This document shows positions 9,015 through 18,540 of a stretch of DNA of 64,000 nt, in pieces. The notes beneath the pieces are model-generated. The model was not told the origin of the DNA. It did not search any database and saw nothing but the letters and a program-made list of their open reading frames with translations. How positions within the stretch are numbered: position 1 is the first letter of the stretch; the number at the start of each line of letters is the position of its first letter. Made by a program: the position numbers and the translations under genes. The stretch is from Sulfitobacter mediterraneus (lineage in GTDB: Bacteria > Pseudomonadota > Alphaproteobacteria > Rhodobacterales > Rhodobacteraceae), in assembly GCF_003054325.1 (NCBI RefSeq), contig NZ_QBKU01000003.1, forward strand, positions 1 through 64,000, read 5' to 3'.

Positions 9015-10502
9015 ATGGTAAAACGCAAAACTGTCGCCGTCATCGGCGGCGGCGTCTCGGGGCTTGCCGCAGCGAAGGCCTTTGATGAACGTGGCCACAG
9101 GGTGATCGGGATTGAACGCAGCCTCGATTTCGGGGGGGTTTGGGAGCTTAGCCGCTCTTACCCCGGGGTCCAGACACAAAGCCCAAAGGATCTCTATCGC
9201 TATACCGATATGGCAATGCCTGACGATTACGCCCAGTGGCCCAAAGGGCCGCAGGTGCATGCCTATCTGCATTCCTATGCCGACAAGCATAAACTTGGGC
9301 GGTTGTTCCAGCTCAACTCGGATGTTTTGGGTATGGAACGCCGCGCCGACGGGCAACCGGGCTGGACCCTGACGCTGCAAAGCGCCGGACGGACCCGCAA
9401 GCAGGATTTCGACTTTGTCGCAATCTGCACAGGGCAGTTTTCCTACAAGAACATCACCAGCCATCCCGGTCAGGATGAGTTCATTGCCCAGGGTGGTCAG
9501 GTGATGCACTCGTCGGATTACACCGATCCCGAGATCGCGCGGGGCAAGCACGTCGTGGTGTTGGGCGGGTCGAAATCCTCGACCGATATCGCCGTGAACG
9601 CTGTGCAGAATGGCGCAGAACAGGTGACCATGGTCTACCGCAAGAACGTATGGCGGATCCCCTATTTTGTCGGGGGCATCAACTTCAAGCGGCTCCTCTA
9701 CATGCGGGCGCAGGAGATGCAGTTCAACAGTTGGGATCGCGGGCCGTTGAAACGCTTGTTCGCAGCGATCACCAAGCCGCTGGTCTGGGCCAACTTCCGC
9801 GGGTTGGAAACCATGCTGAAGATGCAGCTCGGCCTGAAAAAATGGAACATGGTCCCCGATACGCCGATCGAAAAGGAGGCATCGTGTTCGCTGCCGCTGG
9901 TCACTCCCGGCTTTTTCGAAGCCTTGAAAAGCGGTAAGCTCAAGCTCGTGCAGGGCACCTATGATCAGTATGTCGGCGAAGGCATTCTGCTCTCGACCGG
10001 CGAAAAACTACGCTGCGATGTGTCGGTATTGGCCGTCGGGTGGAAACTTGGTGTGCCGGTCCTGCCCGAAGAGTACCGGCAGAAGATGATCGAGCAAGAT
10101 GGGCAGTACAAGACCTACCGCCTGTCGGTGAATCCGGACCTGCCGGACATGGGTTTCGTCGGGTTCAATTCCAGCTTCTGCACGATTCTGTCGGCCGAGA
10201 TGATCGCCAATTGGCTGGTGCGCTATGCCGATGGTCAACTGGCCAACCAGCCAACCGAGGCAGCGATGCGCAGAAACATGCAGATGATGCTGGATTGGCG
10301 GCGCAAGGAACGCCCTGCAGCGCAGGTCTATGGCGGTTTGTGTTCAGCGCCCTTCCACTTCAAGCATTTCGACGAATTGCTTGCGGACATGGGTGCGAAA
10401 AAGAACAAGCGGTCCAACCCGCTGGCCGAGCAATTCTCTTATCCGAACGCGGATGCCTATGGAGAGTTCCTGGCCTCTACCCCGCAATACACGGCTGGCT
10501 AG
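9015..10502 (+). CDS. Flavin-containing monooxygenase-like NAD(P)/FAD oxidoreductase
   Basis: A 495-residue two-dinucleotide-binding flavoprotein with an AAGGAGG site just upstream. The N-terminal FAD loop is VIGGGVSGLAAAKAFDERG. The second loop, VVVLGGSKSSTDIAV (about residue 182), fits NADPH. A segment similar to the FMO signature lies between them. Such enzymes insert one oxygen atom into N, S or ketone substrates. The specific substrate is unknown. The cupin gene precedes it and an alpha/beta hydrolase follows by 24 bases, an arrangement compatible with a Baeyer-Villiger or N-oxygenation step followed by hydrolysis (inference). Confidence 0.85.
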   Translation: MVKRKTVAVIGGGVSGLAAAKAFDERGHRVIGIERSLDFGGVWELSRSYPGVQTQSPKDLYRYTDMAMPDDYAQWPKGPQVHAYLHSYADKHKLGRLFQLNSDVLGMERRADGQPGWTLTLQSAGRTRKQDFDFVAICTGQFSYKNITSHPGQDEFIAQGGQVMHSSDYTDPEIARGKHVVVLGGSKSSTDIAVNAVQNGAEQVTMVYRKNVWRIPYFVGGINFKRLLYMRAQEMQFNSWDRGPLKRLFAAITKPLVWANFRGLETMLKMQLGLKKWNMVPDTPIEKEASCSLPLVTPGFFEALKSGKLKLVQGTYDQYVGEGILLSTGEKLRCDVSVLAVGWKLGVPVLPEEYRQKMIEQDGQYKTYRLSVNPDLPDMGFVGFNSSFCTILSAEMIANWLVRYADGQLANQPTEAAMRRNMQMMLDWRRKERPAAQVYGGLCSAPFHFKHFDELLADMGAKKNKRSNPLAEQFSYPNADAYGEFLASTPQYTAG

Positions 10503-10526
10503 CCCCCGTCACAGGAGCCTTCGGCA

Positions 10527-11363
10527 ATGCACGATTGGGACGATGCGTTCAACAATATGGGCCATGTCGAAGGATCCGACGCTTTGCCCGGCCTCTGGGC
10601 CGGGCAGGCTGCGGCCTACCGGGAAACCGTCAGGGTTGACACGGATCTCGCCTATGGCCCGTCCGTTCGCGAAAAATTTGACCTGATCTGGCCGGTTGAT
10701 TCGCCAAAGGGGCTGGTCGTTTTTGTACATGGCGGCTTCTGGATGCGGCTCGATAAATCATACTGGAGCCATTTGGCCGAAGGAGCACGGGCCCAGGGCT
10801 GGGCGGTTGCCATCCCAAGCTATACCTTGACGCCCGAGGCTCGGATTTCCGAGATCACAAAGCAGATCGGCACGGCCATCGAAGCAGCGGCCAGCCTGGT
10901 TGAGGGCCCGATCCGCCTGATGGGGCATTCCGCCGGTGGCCATCTGGTGACCCGCATGACCTGTGACAATACCCCGTTGTCCGGCGCTATATTGGCCCGT
11001 ATCGTTCATGTCCTGTCGATCAGCGGCTTGCATGACCTGCGCCCTTTACGGCATACCGCGATGAACGACACCCTGCACCTGACAACCAAAGAGGCGACGG
11101 CGGAAAGCCCGGCACTGTTGGTCCCTGTCCCAGGTTCGCAGATCAGTGTCTGTGTCGGTGGCGGCGAACGTCCCGAGTTCATCCGACAGGCACGCCTTCT
11201 GGACATTATCTGGAACGGTCTGGACGCGAAGATCGAATTGACGATAGAAGGTGACCACAATCACTTCACACTCCTAGAGGGATTGAAGTCACCGATATCC
11301 CAAATCTGCGCAACGCTCCTCAAAACGAAAAAGCAGTTCTGCCCCGAGAAAACCCTATTCTAA
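10527..11363 (+). CDS. Alpha/beta hydrolase, kynurenine-formamidase/arylesterase-like
   Basis: A 278-residue hydrolase. It has an oxyanion-hole motif VHGGFWMRLDKSYW, a nucleophile elbow LMGHSAGGHL, and a late catalytic His in GDHNHFTLLEG. The HGG(F/W) form links it to the hormone-sensitive-lipase/arylformamidase branch. Third gene of the operon; it would hydrolyse an ester, amide or lactone made upstream. The last about 25 residues are lysine-rich and match no family I recognise. Confidence 0.85.
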   Translation: MHDWDDAFNNMGHVEGSDALPGLWAGQAAAYRETVRVDTDLAYGPSVREKFDLIWPVDSPKGLVVFVHGGFWMRLDKSYWSHLAEGARAQGWAVAIPSYTLTPEARISEITKQIGTAIEAAASLVEGPIRLMGHSAGGHLVTRMTCDNTPLSGAILARIVHVLSISGLHDLRPLRHTAMNDTLHLTTKEATAESPALLVPVPGSQISVCVGGGERPEFIRQARLLDIIWNGLDAKIELTIEGDHNHFTLLEGLKSPISQICATLLKTKKQFCPEKTLF

Positions 11364-11624
11364 AGCGCGGTTGATGGCCAGGGAACGGGCGCCTCGTTGG
11401 CCTTGACGGATAGCTGGAATGGAAGCGATCCTCGGATTTTCCCTTTTCCGGCTACTCTTCCTGAATCTCCTTCAATGCCCATTTCCGACCTTCGTACACA
11501 GTGCAGAAAAAGGGAGTCTGGGCTCACTGCCGCCATCGGAGGCGGCGCAGCAATCCCGTGATATGGTACCTCGTCAACGTCGGGTTGTCGTTTTGGGAGG
11601 GCATGGCGGATCGGAGGATCAGTC
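11364..11624. other. Gap before the recombinase with a repeat-like copy
   Basis: About 260 bases. Bases about 11480-11560 (CTTCGTACACAGTGCAG, TGGGCTCACTGCCGCC, GGCGGCGCAGCAATCCCG) resemble the copy at 105-165. No gene supported. Confidence 0.35.
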
Positions 11625-12257
11625 ATGGAAACACCAAACCTACCAGCCATTCGGGCTCTTCGCCCTGCATGGAACAAAGGCCGCATCGTCGGTCAGAAGC
11701 GGCCGCTGAAGCCAAAGCATGTCTGGGCAATCCGTGTGCGGCTTGAACTGGCAGAAAACCATCGCGACCTCGCATTGTTCAACATGGCGATTGACAGCAA
11801 GCTACGCGGTTGTGATCTGGTGAAGATGAAAGTCGTCGATGTAATGGCATCAGGTCAGATCAAGGAGCGGGCCTCTGTCCTGCAAAGCAAAACACAGAAA
11901 CCCGTGCGATGTGAGATATCCGAAGGCACACGCGCCTCAGTCGAGAAGTGGATGGAAGACGAACTCATGGTTGGCTCCGAGTACCTTTGGCCTGGTCGCT
12001 TCCACGAGCGTTTGCATATCTCGACACGCCAGTATGCTCGGATCGTCCGCGACTGGGTCACATCTATCGGTCTGGAGGCGAGCGCATATGGTACTCATTC
12101 GATGAGGCGAACAAAGGTAACCCAAATCTACAAGAAGACAGGTAACTTGCGGGCGGTTCAGCTTCTGCTTGGTCACACTAAGATGGACAGCACAGTCCGG
12201 TACTTGGGCGTCGAACTTGAAGACGCACTAGCAATCGCTGAGGCCATTGAGATCTAA
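11625..12257 (+). CDS. Short tyrosine-type site-specific recombinase/integrase
   Basis: A 210-residue protein consisting almost only of the catalytic domain of tyrosine recombinases. Catalytic residues visible: Arg61 (DSKLRGCDL), His158 and Arg161 (GTHSMRRTK), His184 (LLGHTKMDST) and Tyr193 (VRYLG). The N-terminal core-binding domain of phage integrases is reduced to about 40 residues. Such short recombinases are common as solo genes in alphaproteobacteria. No phage genes, excisionase or tRNA attachment site is visible nearby. It marks the right side of the GC-richer monooxygenase operon. Confidence 0.88.
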   Translation: METPNLPAIRALRPAWNKGRIVGQKRPLKPKHVWAIRVRLELAENHRDLALFNMAIDSKLRGCDLVKMKVVDVMASGQIKERASVLQSKTQKPVRCEISEGTRASVEKWMEDELMVGSEYLWPGRFHERLHISTRQYARIVRDWVTSIGLEASAYGTHSMRRTKVTQIYKKTGNLRAVQLLLGHTKMDSTVRYLGVELEDALAIAEAIEI

Positions 12258-12262
12258 TGAAA

Positions 12263-12286
12263 CGGGCCGTCTGCAAGGGCGGCCCG
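12263..12286 (+). terminator. Hairpin after the recombinase gene
   Basis: CGGGCCG (12263-12269) pairs with CGGCCCG (12280-12286) around a 10-base loop, a few bases after the recombinase stop. There is no T-run after it, so it is a possible rather than a strong intrinsic terminator. Confidence 0.4.
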
Positions 12287-12439
12287 GTCCGGCCATTGCC
12301 GATGTAGTCAAACGCTGCGGCGCAGTTTCACCAGACCGGACTTTCGCTGCAGCCGCGAAATCGAGCGTGTGGCGAATTGCTGGTCTTGAGGGACTTTACT
12401 GGCAATAGCTGCTTCCGCGCAAATGACCGCTTTCAGTGA

Positions 12440-14716
12440 TTAACCTTTACCGGGTACGACACCAGACTGTTCCTGCGCGGCCTGACTTGCTGCGGCAGAA
12501 ATCGTTGCTTTGTCTTCTTCACTAAGTTCTGTGACCTGTTCGATACTGGGCAGCGCCACACGAACTTCACGACGCGCAAATTCAAGACCGGCTTCGGCAA
12601 AGGCGGCATTCACACGGTTGTAGATTTCTTTGCGGATCATAAATTGTGTGCCGGGTTTACACATAAATTTGCCGCGGATCACCATGCCGACGTCGTCAAT
12701 TTCCAAAACCCCTTGGGATTTGAACGGGGCTAGGAAATCATCCTTGAATTCCTCCATGACCAGCATCTCTTGACCGATCTTCTTAAAGATCTTCTTGATC
12801 TTGTTGGGGTCTGAATTGAACGGCACAGTAAAACGCAGTTTCATGATCACCCAATCGCGGGAAAAGTTAGTGACTTTGGGGATTTCACCGTAAGGGATGG
12901 TATGCACTGGCCCCTTGTGGTGGCGCAGCTGCATGGAACGGATCGAGATTTTCTCAACCGTGCCCATGGTGCCCTCGACCTCCACATATTCACCCGTTCT
13001 GAAGGCATCATCAATCAGGAAGAATATGCCAGATACCACGTCGCTGACCAGCTTTTGCGCTCCAAACCCAATGGCCAGACCGACGATACCAGCACCAGCC
13101 AGCAGCGGGGTTGTATCCACGCCAATGTTGCCGAGGGCCAACAGCAGGAAGATCACCACAATCGCGGCGCGCGACACCACAAGGATCAGCGGCAAAACCG
13201 TAGACAGGCGAGAGCCGCCCGCGCCGCCGCCATCCCCGCCCCCAATCTCTTCGCTGTCGGGGTTATAGCCAGAGGCGGTGTATTCTGCTGCCAACTTGCG
13301 GTTGATGAACAGGGATACGGCCTCATAAAGGATATAGCCGATTGAAAGGATGATTAGGAATTCCATGCCATTGGCGGCCAGTCGTGCCCCAATACCGGCT
13401 GTAGCGATGGCTGTTGGGCTCATCCCCCAAAACTCAGCGATAGCCATGATTACCCCCGCAAAGATTACCACGCGACCAATGCGGATGTAGGACCGCTTGG
13501 TAGCGTAATAAGCTTTCTCAGCTACCGGGCCCTCACCGCTCATCGCTGGGGTTAGATGGCGTACCAACCCACGAATGCCGGTGTCCATAGCAGGCGCGAA
13601 CATCAGCAATATCATGGTCTTGTAGTGCGGTGCAGATCTGAGCAAATCGAAATTGCCGTAGCTCACCACGATGTTAATGATCCACCAGACCGCGACAAAC
13701 ATGAAAATGTTGAAGTAGGGGTACATCTGCGCTGTGCGTTCTTCGGCAGGTGTCACATCTGGGTCAGCGCCGCGCATCATGGTGACGCCGTCCGCGCGGT
13801 ACTTCCAGAAGATCACGATCAGATAGATATGCATGGCAAGGTTGAGCCAAAACCCGATGCGGGTTTCACCCGCGGGAACGCCATTGGCGGCATTGAAAAC
13901 CTGGATCGCGGCAGAGAACCCGAGCAACATGGCCAGCCAGAACTGGTGAAAACAAAATGCCTTGGCTGCAGGGGTTGCAAGATTCAGCAGGCGATATTCC
14001 GGGTTCAGTGGTGCAAAGAAAAAGAAGGCGACAGCCAGCATCAAACGAGGAAAGGCAATCAGATAGATGCCAACCAGTTGCACCGTCGGTAATAGCATTT
14101 CAGGCACAATGCTGTGGTTGACGATACGGGCAACCAGAATGAAGATCAGCACGGCGACCACTTGCGTGCCAAACCGCTGCGCCAACAATTGCAATGTTTC
14201 GCGCAGAGTCATGTTCTCTGGGTCTGCAGGGGGTAGAATGCGCCACCCGCTGGTAAAGCGACGGAAGGCCAATTCCGCCAGGCCACCAGCACCAAACACA
14301 AGGATCATGTACCCCAACATGACCAACAGACCCTGCCCGTGGCCGATTTTTTCATAGAAGTTGGAAAATGCTCGCGACTGGCCGCTGAACAGGTTCCCTA
14401 TTCTTTGAAAGGGGACAACAACCGACGACCACGCCCCGCTGGTGGCGTGATAAAGAAAGTCTGAGGTGCCGTCATCTTGCTCAGCCTCAGTGGCCAAGGC
14501 TTGGGTGTTCAGCTGATCAATCAAAAGTGCGCGCACTTCGCTGTCTGACAGCCGCGAAATCAGGGCATTTGCAGCCTCCGGCGTCAGCGGGTTGGGCAAG
14601 ACAGGAGCAGCAGCTTCAGGGACGGCTGCTGTGGGCAGGCCTATTTGCGCCTGTGCCTGCGGTGCGACCAGCAGCCACATCACACACAAAAGACAAATTT
14701 GGATCAATCGTGACAT
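12440..14716 (-). CDS. Large MscS-family mechanosensitive channel with extended N-terminus
   Basis: A 758-residue membrane protein. ATG at 14716 is chosen because GGGGA sits five bases upstream; the ATG at 14728 lacks a ribosome site. An N-terminal signal peptide (LIQICLLCVMWLLVAPQAQAQ) leads to a periplasmic segment, many hydrophobic helices, and then the MscS core from about residue 520. The core pore helix is LLAGAGIVGLAIGFGAQKLV, followed by the beta domain (VEGTMGTVEKISIRSMQLRH, IPYGEIPKVTNFSRDW). Such channels open under membrane tension and release osmolytes. The extra helices place it with MscK/YbiO-like members. It is alone in its orientation. Confidence 0.9.
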   Translation of the reverse strand: MSRLIQICLLCVMWLLVAPQAQAQIGLPTAAVPEAAAPVLPNPLTPEAANALISRLSDSEVRALLIDQLNTQALATEAEQDDGTSDFLYHATSGAWSSVVVPFQRIGNLFSGQSRAFSNFYEKIGHGQGLLVMLGYMILVFGAGGLAELAFRRFTSGWRILPPADPENMTLRETLQLLAQRFGTQVVAVLIFILVARIVNHSIVPEMLLPTVQLVGIYLIAFPRLMLAVAFFFFAPLNPEYRLLNLATPAAKAFCFHQFWLAMLLGFSAAIQVFNAANGVPAGETRIGFWLNLAMHIYLIVIFWKYRADGVTMMRGADPDVTPAEERTAQMYPYFNIFMFVAVWWIINIVVSYGNFDLLRSAPHYKTMILLMFAPAMDTGIRGLVRHLTPAMSGEGPVAEKAYYATKRSYIRIGRVVIFAGVIMAIAEFWGMSPTAIATAGIGARLAANGMEFLIILSIGYILYEAVSLFINRKLAAEYTASGYNPDSEEIGGGDGGGAGGSRLSTVLPLILVVSRAAIVVIFLLLALGNIGVDTTPLLAGAGIVGLAIGFGAQKLVSDVVSGIFFLIDDAFRTGEYVEVEGTMGTVEKISIRSMQLRHHKGPVHTIPYGEIPKVTNFSRDWVIMKLRFTVPFNSDPNKIKKIFKKIGQEMLVMEEFKDDFLAPFKSQGVLEIDDVGMVIRGKFMCKPGTQFMIRKEIYNRVNAAFAEAGLEFARREVRVALPSIEQVTELSEEDKATISAAASQAAQEQSGVVPGKG

Positions 14717-15311
14717 ATCATTCCCCATGCTGATCTATGTACAATGAAGGTATTTTCATCGGAGAGACAACGGTTGTTGCGATATCCGAACTTGGTAGTG
14801 CAATCATTTGTGTGCGGGGACATTCGTTGCCTCCCCCAAATGAGCGGTTGGGTTCAATGCCGCCGTTGGATCAGTCACAGCATGTATGCTCAGGGCATAG
14901 TGTAGCATCAGCAGGGACGGCCCTGACCGGACATCCAGCGACGGCCTCGGATGCTGCAACGCGGCCCTTATTTGCAGACCTTCGCTGCGACCGCAAAATT
15001 CGGGGGAGGCGAATTTGCAAAGTGCGGTAGAAATGGACGCTCTCATTGCATCCAATCTTGTTCATTGGAGTTTAAATCAAACAGCGGCCAAGTTCGCGCG
15101 CTTGCCCGACCGGGCCAGCCACCAACCCAAGAGCGGGAAGGCGACAATTTCCGGTGCCAGAGAAGGGAGGATTGCAGCGCTGAAGATGGCTCCACCTTAG
15201 AGGCCGCTCACACTACAGCAGCATTTCCCACGCCGCAGGCGCACGCAGCATGAAAACCGGACTCACAAAATGTGCTCTCTGCTGTCGTTAGCCTTCTCCG
15301 CATCTTACAAC
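14717..15311. other. About 595-base gap with repeat-like sequence, no gene
   Basis: Contains the promoter of the channel gene. Stretches near 14819-14870 (GACATTCGTTGCCTCCCCC, TGGGTTCAATGCCGCCG) and 14980-15010 (CTTCGCTGCGACCGCAAAATTCG) resemble the window's other degenerate intergenic copies. Open frames here are short and lack family matches. Confidence 0.35.
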
Positions 15312-15758
15312 TCAAAGAACCGTCTCCATGACAGCAAACGAGTTGGTCTGGTGGATGCCTGGCAACTTGTTGATTTTGTCGCCAAGCACCTCACGAAAGT
15401 GAGAAATATCACGAGTACGGACAGTCAATAAGTAATCAAATGATCCGGCCACCATAAGACAACACTCGATTTCCGGGATGTCTTTCACAACGCGGTTAAA
15501 GGCATCCAGCGAATTGTCTCCGGCGGTCGCAGCAAGGGACACCTGAACAATTGTCAGATGCCCCAGCCCAAGTTTGTCCATGTTCAAGGTGGCCCGATAG
15601 CCGCTGATGTAGCCGGATCTTTCGAGACGCTTCACCCGCTCCGAACAGGGCGTATTCGTCAGATTTACCCTTGCCGCAAGATCAACAATCGATAGCCGTC
15701 CATTTCCCTCCAGCTCACTCAGTATTTTTTGATCGATTCTATCTAAATCCCCATGCAT
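15312..15758 (-). CDS. Lrp/AsnC family transcriptional regulator
   Basis: A 148-residue regulator. AGGAG lies eight bases before ATG 15758. N-terminal HTH: DRIDQKILSELEGNGRLSI to NLTNTPCSERVKRLERSGYI. The C-terminal RAM/effector domain includes LMVAGSFDYLLTVRTRDI and LPGIHQTNSFAVMETVL. These proteins form octamers, respond to amino acids and usually repress their own gene. Divergent from uspA and an amino-acid:cation symporter, which makes that operon its likely target. Confidence 0.92.
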   Translation of the reverse strand: MHGDLDRIDQKILSELEGNGRLSIVDLAARVNLTNTPCSERVKRLERSGYISGYRATLNMDKLGLGHLTIVQVSLAATAGDNSLDAFNRVVKDIPEIECCLMVAGSFDYLLTVRTRDISHFREVLGDKINKLPGIHQTNSFAVMETVL

Positions 15759-15815
15759 TAGGTATTTCTCCTGCCATTGCTCGGTATAACACGAAATTCA
15801 CCTGCTAAATACCTA
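15759..15815. promoter_or_regulatory. Inverted repeat between lrp-like and uspA genes, candidate Lrp operator
   Basis: TAGGTATTT (15759-15767) is exactly complementary to AAATACCTA (15807-15815). The outer flanks GCAT and ATGC are also inverted. The left arm overlaps the ribosome site and start of the Lrp-type gene, as expected for autoregulation. The region also serves the divergent uspA operon. Binding is inferred. Confidence 0.5.
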
Positions 15816-15951
15816 CTTTAATGCACAAACTCTAGTGATTATAACTACACTTATAAGTAGCGGTGTGTCGCTTTTTTGTATCGCCACCTGCCAAAACCGC
15901 TGGGAGCATTGCCTCTCTGCTAAGAAAAGAAAATTAAACAAGGAGGACAAA

Positions 15952-16389
15952 ATGACAGCCAAGATTGTCATTGGACTTGATGGGACAGACACAGGCGAAC
16001 GCGCACTTGCGTTCGCAAAAGATCTGGCGGCCAGAATGGATGCATGCGAGCTGATCGCCATCTATGTCATTGAATGGTCGCCGTTCACGTTTCAAACAGC
16101 CGAAGAAAACGCACAACGTCACAAACGACGCGAAGAAGAAATCGCGTTAGCGAAATCTCGGATCGTTGATCCTGCCATTGCCGCACTGACAGATGCAGGT
16201 TTCAAGGCCACTGGTCTCGTACGGCACGGTGACGTGGCTGAGACGTTAAATAGGCTTACTGTTGAAAATGGTGCCTCTCAGATCATCGTTGGTCGAGGTT
16301 CATCAGATGGTTTCGCCAAACGCGTTTTTGGTAGCTCAACACAAAGCCTTGTGATGCACGCAGACGTGCCTGTCACTGTAGTGGGATAG
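15952..16389 (+). CDS. Universal stress protein (UspA family)
   Basis: A 145-residue single Usp domain. The start at 15952 is set by a strong AAGGAGG at 15940-15946. It begins [20 protein letters not shown] and ends with the ATP-binding-type loop [20 protein letters not shown] followed by DVPVTVV. Usp proteins bind ATP or act as regulators in stress and often pair with transporters, where they may modulate transport. Here the symporter gene starts nine bases downstream, so the two are probably co-transcribed. Confidence 0.9.
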   Translation: MTAKIVIGLDGTDTGERALAFAKDLAARMDACELIAIYVIEWSPFTFQTAEENAQRHKRREEEIALAKSRIVDPAIAALTDAGFKATGLVRHGDVAETLNRLTVENGASQIIVGRGSSDGFAKRVFGSSTQSLVMHADVPVTVVG

Positions 16390-16397
16390 GAAAAATC

Positions 16398-17951
16398 ATG
16401 AATAACAGATCAACCTTCTGGCTGACCTCCGCGGTTGCAGCCATGGCGACAAGTCCACTCGCGGCACAGGAAGCGATGGGCATCGATGAAAAGGTGAACC
16501 AAGCCTTTGCAAGTTTGACTGGCCCGTTTGTCAGCCTTATATTTGCGCCCTTCCCGGGAACCAGTTTTCCCTGGATCGTCATGTGGCTGGTTGTCGCCGC
16601 TACAATTTTTACACTGTACTTCGGCTTTGTTCAGTTTCGCTTTTTCAAACATGCAATCCAATTGGTCAAAGGGGACTATTCAGACCCGAACGACGCAGGC
16701 GAAGTAAGTCACTTTCAAGCGCTTGCAACAGCCCTTTCGGGTACAGTTGGTCTGGGGAACATCGCTGGTGTTGCGGTTGCTGTTGGGATTGGTGGGCCGG
16801 GCGCTACTTTCTGGATGATCCTTGCGGGTCTTTTGGGCATGGCGTCAAAGTTTACCGAATGTACGCTGGGTGTTAAATACCGCAACGAATACGAAGATGG
16901 GACTGTGTCCGGCGGCCCGATGTATTACATCTCGAAAGGTTTTAACGAACTCGGTCTTCCGGGCGGCAAAATCCTTGCCGTGGTTTTTTCTATCTTCTGC
17001 ATCCTCGGCGCGCTTGGTGGTGGCAACATGTTCCAGGCCAATCAGGCACATGCACAGATTTCAGGGATCGTCGGCGACTATCCTGGTTGGATCACTGGCA
17101 TTGTCTTTGCGGCTGTAGTGTTTGCCGTGATTGTTGGCGGGATCAAGTCCATTGCCAATGTGACGGAAAAGGTCGTGCCGTTCATGGGCATCCTTTATGT
17201 CGGTGCTGCACTAATCATCCTGCTTGTGAACTATGATCAGATCGGCTGGGCCTTTGGCCAGATCTTTGCCGGTGCTTTCACGGGTCTTGGCGTTGCTGGC
17301 GGTTTCGTGGGTGCGTTGATCCAAGGCTTCAAACGGGCGGCGTTCTCGAACGAAGCAGGCGTTGGTTCTGCGGCGATTGCACACTCAGCGGTGAAAACCA
17401 AAGAACCGATCACCGAAGGATTTGTGTCCCTGCTGGAACCACTGATCGACACAGTTGTGATTTGTACGATGACCGCCCTGGTGATCGTGATCTCCCAGCA
17501 GTTGATCATTGATGAGGCCACAGGCAACTACATGCTGAACGAAGCAGGCACGGCGATTGCGACCATTGACGGCAATTCCGGCGTGTCCTTGACCTCAGCC
17601 GCCTTTGCGTCCGGCATCAGCTGGTTCCCCTATGTACTCGCGATTGCCGTGGTTCTGTTTGCCTTCTCAACAATGATCTCGTGGAGCTACTATGGCTTAA
17701 AAGCATGGACCTACCTGTTCGGTGAGGGCAAGACGTCTGAATTGGCGTTCAAGGTCATCTTCTGCGTTTTCATCGTGATTGGTGCCGCGGCTTCGCTTGG
17801 CCCTGTCATCGACTTCTCAGATGCTGCGATCTTTGCGATGGCTGTGGTGAATATCTTCTGCCTCTACTTCCTGATGAAGTTAGTGAAGAAAGAACTCGCC
17901 TCCTATGCTGCACGCCTTGAAAGCGGTGAAATCAAAAAGTACTCGCACTAA
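16398..17951 (+). CDS. Alanine/glycine:cation symporter (AGCS) family protein
   Basis: A 517-residue inner-membrane transporter of the usual AGCS length, with about 10-11 hydrophobic helices. Family hallmarks: [51 protein letters not shown], and [18 protein letters not shown]. It imports alanine or glycine with Na+ or H+. The N-terminus carries an extra hydrophobic segment ending in AAQEA, as in several family members. Operon with uspA; the divergent Lrp-type regulator is the likely controller. A hairpin terminator follows. Confidence 0.93.
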   Translation: MNNRSTFWLTSAVAAMATSPLAAQEAMGIDEKVNQAFASLTGPFVSLIFAPFPGTSFPWIVMWLVVAATIFTLYFGFVQFRFFKHAIQLVKGDYSDPNDAGEVSHFQALATALSGTVGLGNIAGVAVAVGIGGPGATFWMILAGLLGMASKFTECTLGVKYRNEYEDGTVSGGPMYYISKGFNELGLPGGKILAVVFSIFCILGALGGGNMFQANQAHAQISGIVGDYPGWITGIVFAAVVFAVIVGGIKSIANVTEKVVPFMGILYVGAALIILLVNYDQIGWAFGQIFAGAFTGLGVAGGFVGALIQGFKRAAFSNEAGVGSAAIAHSAVKTKEPITEGFVSLLEPLIDTVVICTMTALVIVISQQLIIDEATGNYMLNEAGTAIATIDGNSGVSLTSAAFASGISWFPYVLAIAVVLFAFSTMISWSYYGLKAWTYLFGEGKTSELAFKVIFCVFIVIGAAASLGPVIDFSDAAIFAMAVVNIFCLYFLMKLVKKELASYAARLESGEIKKYSH

Positions 17952-17959
17952 GTCAAACA

Positions 17960-17988
17960 GCCCCAACGCAGCCAAATTGCGTTGGGGC
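17960..17988 (+). terminator. Intrinsic terminator after the symporter
   Basis: GCCCCAACGCA (17960-17970) pairs with TGCGTTGGGGC (17978-17988) around a seven-base loop, nine bases after the symporter stop. The trailing sequence CATCCTCGTTTC is only weakly T-rich. Confidence 0.7.
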
Positions 17989-18214
17989 ATCCTCGTTTCA
18001 ACTGAGCTGAATGGAACCTGTTGAATTTAGGGTGTTCGAAAGTCGACACTAGTGCAATTCCGCCAACGAATGTTGCAGCTGCAGCGAAGGCCCGCTTTCC
18101 GCCGATTCTGCAGAAAAACAACCTGTTGCGGGCGCAGAAAGTAGCGATCTAGATGGAGCGCAAGCGCTTTTCCTGTTAGGCTCTGCGCGCCTGCTGCGGT
18201 GCAGGAACGATCCT

Positions 18215-18540
18215 GGCTAGTTTGCTGAGGTTTTAGGCGGTGGCGGCGAGAAGGAATTCATCATTTGCGCCACATGGTCCCGGTAATCGCAATCGACCCA
18301 ACCCGAGGATGCGTTTGAGGTGGGCGAAGAGCATTTCCACCTTCTTTGCAACCGCCTTGAGTTCGCATATTGCTTTGTCTTGGCAATATCATGAGCAACC
18401 TATCGGGCATCTTCATGTTCTTCGCGAGTGATCTTGCGCGCATCGACATTCAGGCAGCAATTCATCTTCGATTGGCAAGTGTGTTTCAGAGCGTGGTACT
18501 TGGCAACACCTTTGCCTGTGGGTTGGCGTCCGGTCGGTCA
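18215..18540 (-). pseudogene. Decayed IS1182-like transposase, C-terminal remnant
   Basis: Minus-strand reading gives GKGVAKYHALKHTCQSKMNC, then CLNVDARKITREEHEDAR, a stop codon, and VAHDIAKTKQYANSRR. After a frame change it gives KKVEMLFAHLKRILGLGRLRL and GANDEFLLAATA, another stop (TAA where CAA is expected), then NLSKLA. This is the C-terminal part of IS1182-type DDE transposases, broken by at least one frameshift and two stops. No intact element or inverted repeats remain. It marks an old insertion just upstream of the polysaccharide locus. Confidence 0.7.
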
